From: Pontimonas sp964467805
GTDB taxonomy: Bacteria; Actinomycetota; Actinomycetes; Actinomycetales; Microbacteriaceae
Direction of reading: 5' to 3'
NCBI GenBank assembly: GCA_964467805.1
Contig: CAYXSU010000001.1
Coordinates: 62,001 to 126,000 of the forward strand
Length of the DNA stretch: 64,000 nucleotides
Positions within the stretch are counted from its first letter, which is position 1. Each line of letters begins with the position of its first letter. Both the position numbers and the translations under genes were made by a program. Below, one piece after another: positions 56,564 to 64,000 of this stretch. Under the pieces are notes generated by a model. The model saw nothing but the letters and a program-made list of their open reading frames with translations. It had not been told where the DNA came from and did no database searches.

Positions 56564-57190
56564 CTAAGAGATTAGCAGGGTCGCAGAGGCGCCCGTGCGG
56601 GCCGCCTCGAAACGCTGCGTAACATTCGCCCAGTCGACAATGTTCCAAAATGCCTTGACGTAATCGGCCTTGACGTTCTGGTAGTCGAGGTAGAAAGCGT
56701 GTTCCCACATGTCGAGCTGAAGCACCGGAATGGTTCCTTGAGCAGTGTTGCCCTGCTGGTCAAATAACTGCTGGATGATGAGTTGCTTGCCGACTGGATC
56801 CCACGACAGCACGCCCCAACCAGAGCCCTGAATGCCCATCGACACGGCGGTGAAGTGTGCCTGAAACTTCTCAAACGAGCCAAAAAACTCGTCAATCGCT
56901 GCGGCCAGTTCGCCCTCGGGGGCTCCCCCGGACTTCGGCGCGAGATTCGTCCAGAAGATGGAGTGGTTGATGTGGCCTCCAAGGTGGAAAGCAAGATCCT
57001 TTTCAAGGCGATTGATGTTGGCGAAGTTACCTGTCTCGCGTGCTTCCTCAAGCCCGGCAAGAGCGTTGTTCGCGCCATCAACATAGGCCTTGTGGTGCTT
57101 GGAGTGGTGAAGCTCCATAATCCGAGCACTGATGTGTGGCTCAAGAGCGCCGTAGTCGTAGGCCAAATCTGGCAGAACGTAGGGGGCCAT
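56564..57190 (-). CDS. sodA: Superoxide dismutase, probably manganese type
   Basis: Cytosolic Fe/Mn-family enzyme that dismutates superoxide. The 208-residue protein has metal ligands His28 (MELHHSKHHKAYV), His76 (GGHINHSIFW), Asp161 and His165 (DMWEHAFYLDY). Gly-Gly before the second ligand and a Gln in the DQQGNTAQG segment are features more common in the Mn type; the metal is inferred. TACGAT occurs about 15 bases before the ribosome-binding site AAGAAGGAC. It lies 51 bases after whiA and before a hairpin and gap, so it is probably its own unit. Confidence 0.95.
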   Translation of the reverse strand: MAPYVLPDLAYDYGALEPHISARIMELHHSKHHKAYVDGANNALAGLEEARETGNFANINRLEKDLAFHLGGHINHSIFWTNLAPKSGGAPEGELAAAIDEFFGSFEKFQAHFTAVSMGIQGSGWGVLSWDPVGKQLIIQQLFDQQGNTAQGTIPVLQLDMWEHAFYLDYQNVKADYVKAFWNIVDWANVTQRFEAARTGASATLLIS

Positions 57191-57241
57191 AGTGTCCTTC
57201 TTCGATCGTATGCAGTACCGACAGTCTAAAGGGCGGGGCTG

Positions 57242-58225
57242 TTAAAGGCCCTCGAGTCCTTCGGGGACGCTCGCCATCGTTGCAGGGATTCCCAGATCTT
57301 CAGCCTTCTTGTCGGCCATGGCCAAAAGACGCCTAATGCGTCCCGCAACAGCGTCCTTGGTAAGTGGCGGGTCTGCGTGGTGTCCCAGCTCATCGAGGCT
57401 CGCATCCCGAAACGACAGTCGCAACCGCCCTGCGTAGAGCAAGTGGTCAGGAATCTCGGGGCCTAGTATCTCCAACGCCCGCTCAACGCGCGCGCAAGCC
57501 GCTACAGCGGCCTGAGCGGAGCGGCGGAGGTTTGCATCATCGAAGTTGACCAAGCGGTTTGCCGTTGCCCTAACTTCTCTGCGCTCACGGAGTTTCTCCC
57601 ATTCGGAGACCGCGCCCGGCGCCCCCATCGTTGTCAGCAGTTCGCTAATCGCGTCACCGTCGCGCACCATGATCCGATGAGCCATCCGAACCTCACGGGC
57701 TTTCGAGGCAACGCCCAAGCGCTGCCCGATACCAACCATGGCCATTGCTGCCTCTGCGCTTGGCGCGACGATTTCGATTGCTGCAGAGCGGCCCGGCTCG
57801 CTGATGCTTCCGCTGGCCAGGAAAGCGCCCCGCCAGATTGCGGCCAAGTCGGTCACTGGAGAGGTGGTCAGTTTGTTGGGAAGCCCCCGCACCGGTCGCT
57901 TTTTCGGATCTAGAAGACCTGTCTGGCGAGCCAACGTCTCTCCGCCTTGGCGAACGCGCACCACATACACCGGGTGATTCCTGTTTCCGGAGGGCTGCAT
58001 GACAGCGGCATCGGTTACCATTCCAAAAAGGTCACGAATATCGCGGCGCACGCGCTTGGCAGCTTCGAGATGATCGAGCTCCACCTCAACCGCGATGTTT
58101 CCCGAGATGACGTGCAGTCCACCAGCAAATCGAAGGATGGTGGAGAGTTCCGCGATGCGCTGGTTGGTGTGCTCCGGCTTAACCGTGACGAGTTCGTCTT
58201 TGACAGAAACCGTGAGCGAGTGCAT
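57242..58225 (-). CDS. whiA: DNA-binding protein WhiA (sporulation/division regulator)
   Basis: Transcription regulator conserved in Gram-positives; controls division genes in actinobacteria. From the ATG at 58225 the product has 327 residues: N-terminal homing-endonuclease-like domain (VKDELVTVKPEHTNQRIAEL, GAFLASGSISEPGRSAAIEI) and the C-terminal helix-turn-helix region (SLDELGHHADPPLTKDAVAGRIRRL). A TTG nine bases upstream is an alternative start. It is 12 bases after rapZ. The yvcK gene, commonly between them in other Gram-positives, is not here. Confidence 0.95.
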   Translation of the reverse strand: MHSLTVSVKDELVTVKPEHTNQRIAELSTILRFAGGLHVISGNIAVEVELDHLEAAKRVRRDIRDLFGMVTDAAVMQPSGNRNHPVYVVRVRQGGETLARQTGLLDPKKRPVRGLPNKLTTSPVTDLAAIWRGAFLASGSISEPGRSAAIEIVAPSAEAAMAMVGIGQRLGVASKAREVRMAHRIMVRDGDAISELLTTMGAPGAVSEWEKLRERREVRATANRLVNFDDANLRRSAQAAVAACARVERALEILGPEIPDHLLYAGRLRLSFRDASLDELGHHADPPLTKDAVAGRIRRLLAMADKKAEDLGIPATMASVPEGLEGL

Positions 58226-58237
58226 GACTCCCAATAC

Positions 58238-59119
58238 CTATTCGCGGCCCAAATCCCGGTGCTTCAGTGTGACCTGAATGTCTGGGTTTTTGCTCAAGTG
58301 TGTGAAAAGTGCTTCGGCCATCGCTACCGAGCGATGCTTACCACCGGTACACCCTATCGCAAGCGTCGCGAACGTTTTGTTCTCTCCCTGATAACCCTTC
58401 AAGACGGTCTCGAGCGTCTTCTGGAAGTTCTCCATGAACTCCGTGGCCAGTGGATGGCCGGTGACGTAGTCGGACACCTCCGTGTCGCGTCCAGACTGGT
58501 GACGCAACGATTCGTCCCAGTAAGGGTTTGGCAGAAACCGCATATCGGCGACCATGTCAACATCGGAGGGAAGCCCGTACTTGTATCCAAAGCTCATCAC
58601 CGTGAGGCGGAGCTTCGCCTCACCGGGTTCGCCGTAGACGCTCGCGACGGCTGTGGAAAGTTGGTGAATGTTCATGCCAGTGGTGTCAATCACCAGGTCG
58701 CTACGCTCACGAATCTCCTGCATGAGTGTGCGCTCTGCGGTTATCCCATCGAGGAGGGTTCCCTCGCCCTGCAGAGGGTGGGGTCTGCGAACTTGTTCGA
58801 ATCGCTTAACGAGTTGCTCGTCCGTAGCGTCGAGAAACATGACCTGAACCTGCGAGTCTTTGGAAAGTTCGACGATGACATCCCTGGCATCACCGAAAAG
58901 CCGCCCACCTCGCGAATCCATGACCGCGGCGACTTTGGGCATCGCGGCCGCGGGGTCCTCAGACAGCGCGACCAAGGGTTTCAACATCTGGGGTGGCAAG
59001 TTATCAACCACGTACCAACCGTGATCCTCCAGAGAGTTGGCAGCGGTAGATCTTCCGGCACCCGACATTCCGGTCACAATAAGGATTGCTTTGTCACCTT
59101 GGGCTGCAGAAGCCATCAT
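58238..59119 (-). CDS. rapZ: RNase adapter / nucleotide-binding protein RapZ (YvcJ)
   Basis: Nucleotide-binding P-loop protein; in E. coli RapZ guides RNase E to the GlmZ small RNA, while in Gram-positives the role (YvcJ) is less clear. The 293-residue product has the P-loop GMSGAGRST at residues 17-25, VVDNLPPQM, VMDSRGG, the MSFGYKYGLP and RFLPNPYW segments, and the C-terminal GCTGGKHRSVAMAE. The ATG overlaps the uvrC stop by 4 bases (ATGA), with GAGGAC upstream. The order uvrC-rapZ-whiA is conserved in actinobacteria. Confidence 0.96.
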   Translation of the reverse strand: MMASAAQGDKAILIVTGMSGAGRSTAANSLEDHGWYVVDNLPPQMLKPLVALSEDPAAAMPKVAAVMDSRGGRLFGDARDVIVELSKDSQVQVMFLDATDEQLVKRFEQVRRPHPLQGEGTLLDGITAERTLMQEIRERSDLVIDTTGMNIHQLSTAVASVYGEPGEAKLRLTVMSFGYKYGLPSDVDMVADMRFLPNPYWDESLRHQSGRDTEVSDYVTGHPLATEFMENFQKTLETVLKGYQGENKTFATLAIGCTGGKHRSVAMAEALFTHLSKNPDIQVTLKHRDLGRE

Positions 59120-61011
59120 GTCCTCGTGGGTTCGGAGACCCCTATCGTACCGCCGGCTCCCCCGAGATTGCTGAAGTGAGAAATGACGGCATCAGCCACT
59201 CGAGGCCCAACGCCCTCTACCTGAAGCAACTCGTCGCGACTTGCCCTCTTGACACGGGCAAGAGACCCGAAGTGACGCAAGAGGCTCTTCGCGGTGGCCG
59301 GGCCAACTCCTTCTACGTCCGAAAGCTCTGAGCCCAGCACGCGCTGACGGGTGCTGCGTTGGTAGCGAAGTGCGACACGATGCGCCTCGTCCCGCACCCT
59401 CTGCAACAGGAACATGCCATCACTCGTGCGCGGAAGGATGATGGGATAACTTGCCCCGGGCCTCCATACTTCCTCAAGTTTCTTCGCCAATCCGCACACC
59501 GGGATGTCGATTCCTGCCGCATCCAGAGCGCGCTTCGCTGCGTTGACCTGGGGCAGACCACCGTCGATGACGAAGAGTCCTGGAGGGTAGGAGAAACCCT
59601 TTCGCTCTGCTTCCTCTTCCCCTGGCGGGGCGTTGAGGCGTGCCGCCCGCCTTGAGACAACCTGGGCAATCGCTTCCGTGTCATCGCGAACATCATTGAT
59701 CGCGAATTTTCGGTAGTGGTCTCGTTTCGGGATTCCATCTTCGAACACAACCATCGATGCCACCGGGTTGTCGCCGCCCAGGTGCGAAACGTCAAAACAC
59801 TCGATACGCAGTGGGGCCTCAGCCAACCCGAGCGCGTTTTGTATCTCTGCCAGTGCGCGGGAGCGCACTTGGGGGTCTGTGGTCTTGTGACTGAGATGGC
59901 TCTGCAATGTGTGTTCTGCGTTGATGGTCACGGTCCGCTGGAGTTCGGCGAGCTCGCCGCGCTTTGCCACTCGGAGGGACACCTTTCCTGCGAGACCTGC
60001 TTGTGCACGAAGCGTTGAAAGTTGCTCCTCCCATTCAGAGGCAAGCGAGGGAAGGCTTGGCACAACAACGAGTCGCGGCGGGGGCGAATCCTCGAATCCG
60101 TCTCGAAGAATTAGCTCGACCAGGCTCTCTTCGAGCGCACCTTCGAGGATGAAGCCCTGGGCTGACCGAATTCGCCCAGCTCTAACCCGAAAAACGTGAG
60201 CTGCCTGGACGAGAGTCTCTCCTGCGACAGCGAACACGTCCGCATCTATCTCCTCATCCAGGACCATGGTGTTCTTCATCAGAATCGTCGAGATTGCGTC
60301 GATGCGATCTCTCAGTTTTGCTGCACGTTCGAAATCGAGGGTTTCTGCCGCCTGGCGCATTGAGTCCTGGAGTTCCTGCACGACACCGCCGTCGTGTCCC
60401 TCCATAAACGATGCCAGGGAGAGCGCCAAAGCCTTGTGATCGGGCTGGCTGACCCGACCCACACAGGGGGCGGCGCACTTACCGATATCACCGAGCAGGC
60501 AAGGCCGCCCGGTCCTCTGAGCCTTCTTGTAGACCGTCTCCGAACAAGAACGCACGGGAAACGCCTTAAGAATGGTCGAGAGAGTCTCGCGCAGTGCTCC
60601 TGCTGTGTGGAAGGGGCCAAAGTACCTGGCGCCCTTTATTCCCTTCTTGCGTGCAAGGAAAACCCGAGGGATGTTCTCCGAAAGAGTCAAAACGAGGTAT
60701 GGATAGCTCTTATCGTCGCGAAAACGAACATTGAACTCTGGGGAGAATTCTTTGATCCAGAGAAACTCGAGTTGCAGGGCCTGGCGCTCGGTGGGCACCA
60801 AAGTCCAGTCCAACGAGACAGCCGTCTGGACCATCCGACGTGTCCGCTCATGTAGTCGTGCCGGCTCTTGGAAGTAGCTCGCCAGACGCGACCGCAGGTT
60901 CTTCGCCTTGCCAACGTAAATGACTGTCCCTCTGGCGTTCATGAACCTATAGACACCTGGCGATTGCGGGATATCACCGGTTCGAGGTTGCCAGGCGTGC
61001 CGTGGTGCCAT
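59116..61011 (-). CDS. uvrC: Excinuclease ABC subunit UvrC
   Basis: Endonuclease of nucleotide excision repair; makes both incisions. The 631-residue protein has an N-terminal GIY-YIG nuclease domain (SPGVYRFMNARGTVIYVGKAKNLRSR in part), the UVR motif (AAETLDFERAAKLRDRIDAI) that binds UvrB, a central Cys cluster, the RNase H-like domain (RIECFDVSHLGGDNPVASMV, FVIDGGLPQVNAAKRAL) and C-terminal helix-hairpin-helix repeats (LSDVEGVGPATAKSLLRHFG, QVEGVGPRVADAV). It follows uvrA by two bases and overlaps rapZ by four, in a single uvr unit. Confidence 0.98.
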   Translation of the reverse strand: MAPRHAWQPRTGDIPQSPGVYRFMNARGTVIYVGKAKNLRSRLASYFQEPARLHERTRRMVQTAVSLDWTLVPTERQALQLEFLWIKEFSPEFNVRFRDDKSYPYLVLTLSENIPRVFLARKKGIKGARYFGPFHTAGALRETLSTILKAFPVRSCSETVYKKAQRTGRPCLLGDIGKCAAPCVGRVSQPDHKALALSLASFMEGHDGGVVQELQDSMRQAAETLDFERAAKLRDRIDAISTILMKNTMVLDEEIDADVFAVAGETLVQAAHVFRVRAGRIRSAQGFILEGALEESLVELILRDGFEDSPPPRLVVVPSLPSLASEWEEQLSTLRAQAGLAGKVSLRVAKRGELAELQRTVTINAEHTLQSHLSHKTTDPQVRSRALAEIQNALGLAEAPLRIECFDVSHLGGDNPVASMVVFEDGIPKRDHYRKFAINDVRDDTEAIAQVVSRRAARLNAPPGEEEAERKGFSYPPGLFVIDGGLPQVNAAKRALDAAGIDIPVCGLAKKLEEVWRPGASYPIILPRTSDGMFLLQRVRDEAHRVALRYQRSTRQRVLGSELSDVEGVGPATAKSLLRHFGSLARVKRASRDELLQVEGVGPRVADAVISHFSNLGGAGGTIGVSEPTRT

Positions 61012-61013
61012 CG

Positions 61014-63881
<2,868 letters not shown>

Positions 63882-63888
63882 ATCTCTC

Positions 63889-63894
63889 AGTCTA
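63889..63894 (-). promoter_or_regulatory. Predicted -10 element of uvrA
   Basis: TAGACT on the minus strand with seven bases before the uvrA GTG. There is no clear -35 and no LexA box in the 41 bases between uvrB and uvrA. Confidence 0.4.
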
Positions 63895-63922
63895 GAGAGT
63901 CAGTTCTTCCCGCTGATGCGCC

Positions 63923-64000
63923 CTAGCCGGTTGCGTCGACGAGCTGGCGTAGTTCGCGTTTGAGTTCCACAACTTCGTCCCTCAGCTTCGCCGCAAGCTC
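63923..64000 (-). CDS. uvrB: Excinuclease ABC subunit UvrB, C-terminal end (5' part outside window)
   Basis: The minus-strand frame entering from the right edge runs for 25 residues and ends in TAG at 63925-63923. It reads ELAAKLRDEVVELKRELRQL followed by five residues ending in Gly. This is the UVR motif (helical hairpin, ELAAxLRDEIxxLKxEL) that ends UvrB and binds UvrC, and it lies upstream of uvrA on the same strand, as in other bacteria. UvrC in this window carries its own UVR copy, so the two partners match. The rest of the gene is outside the window. Confidence 0.82.
   Translation of the reverse strand, partial: ELAAKLRDEVVELKRELRQLVDATG

Noticed and set aside
57947..59179. 410-residue open frame on the plus strand
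   Set aside because: It lies wholly antisense to rapZ and whiA, which are well-supported genes; it has no recognisable domain and no promoter or ribosome-binding site.

Overview
The window is chromosomal DNA of a high-G+C Gram-positive bacterium (Actinomycetota), most likely Microbacteriaceae or a close relative. The evidence is gene content and order: an actinobacterial bcc-aa3 respiratory block with the small subunit CtaF, a diheme QcrC, the RNA polymerase-binding protein RbpA, WhiA, PafB/PafC next to tatA-tatC-helicase, DUF3043 and DUF3099 membrane proteins, and a SufBDC cluster with a Rieske-type ferredoxin. Coding density is extreme. There is no gene-free stretch longer than about 300 bases; the two longest, about 185 and 260 bases, hold regulatory repeats and a tRNA gene. 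Many convergent genes share stop codons. The compactness suggests a streamlined, possibly aquatic lineage, but that is inference.

Layout. 1-4.7 kb: end of hisD, nrdR-pyrD, a DUF3043 protein, an M20 peptidase and an ErpA/IscA-type protein. 4.7-12.4 kb: cytochrome oxidase subunits II, I and IV on the plus strand, facing subunit III plus the cytochrome bcc complex (ctaE-qcrC-qcrA-qcrB) on the minus strand. 12.4-17.2 kb: trpD, a NUDIX hydrolase, an atypical SDR, a glycerophosphodiesterase and lnt. 17.2-27.2 kb: a long minus-strand series (HAD hydrolase, trmI, FKBP, pafB, pafC, tatA, tatC, SKI2-like helicase, lnt), with a PAC2 protein and uppP beside it. 27.3-33.1 kb: tRNA-Leu(GAG), its terminator, and a complete translesion mutasome operon imuA'-imuB-dnaE2 under a LexA-type SOS box. 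33.1-41.8 kb: housekeeping genes (RNA 2'-O-methyltransferase family, sirtuin, phosphatase, exonuclease, L31B, ABC ATPase, serB, fabG, DUF3099, small Cys/His protein, SURF1, ABC-F). 41.8-48 kb: sufBD-ferredoxin-sufC-sufT, then heme A synthesis genes ctaA and ctaB. 48-57.2 kb: tkt-tal-pgi facing gap-pgk-tpiA-secG-rbpA, and sodA. 57.2-64 kb: uvrB (tail only)-uvrA-uvrC-rapZ-whiA.

How the parts fit. CtaCDF, CtaE, QcrCAB, CtaA, CtaB and SURF1 together supply the structural proteins and heme a needed for the bcc-aa3 pathway, and the Suf genes supply Fe-S clusters, for example for the Rieske protein. DNA repair is unusually dense: excision repair (UvrABC), the PafBC damage regulator and the LexA-controlled mutasome all lie here.

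The main points of interest are: (i) a mutasome promoter in which the SOS box lies between -35 and -10 and the start codon coincides with the predicted transcription start; (ii) PafBC retained although no pupylation/proteasome genes occupy their usual place between trmI and the FKBP gene; (iii) an RbpA with no cysteine at all; (iv) other places where genes expected from actinobacterial synteny are missing (zwf-opcA-pgl, yvcK, mshC); (v) recurrent leaderless promoter-start arrangements; (vi) interlocked stop codons at convergent junctions. No CRISPR array, insertion sequence or prophage was seen.
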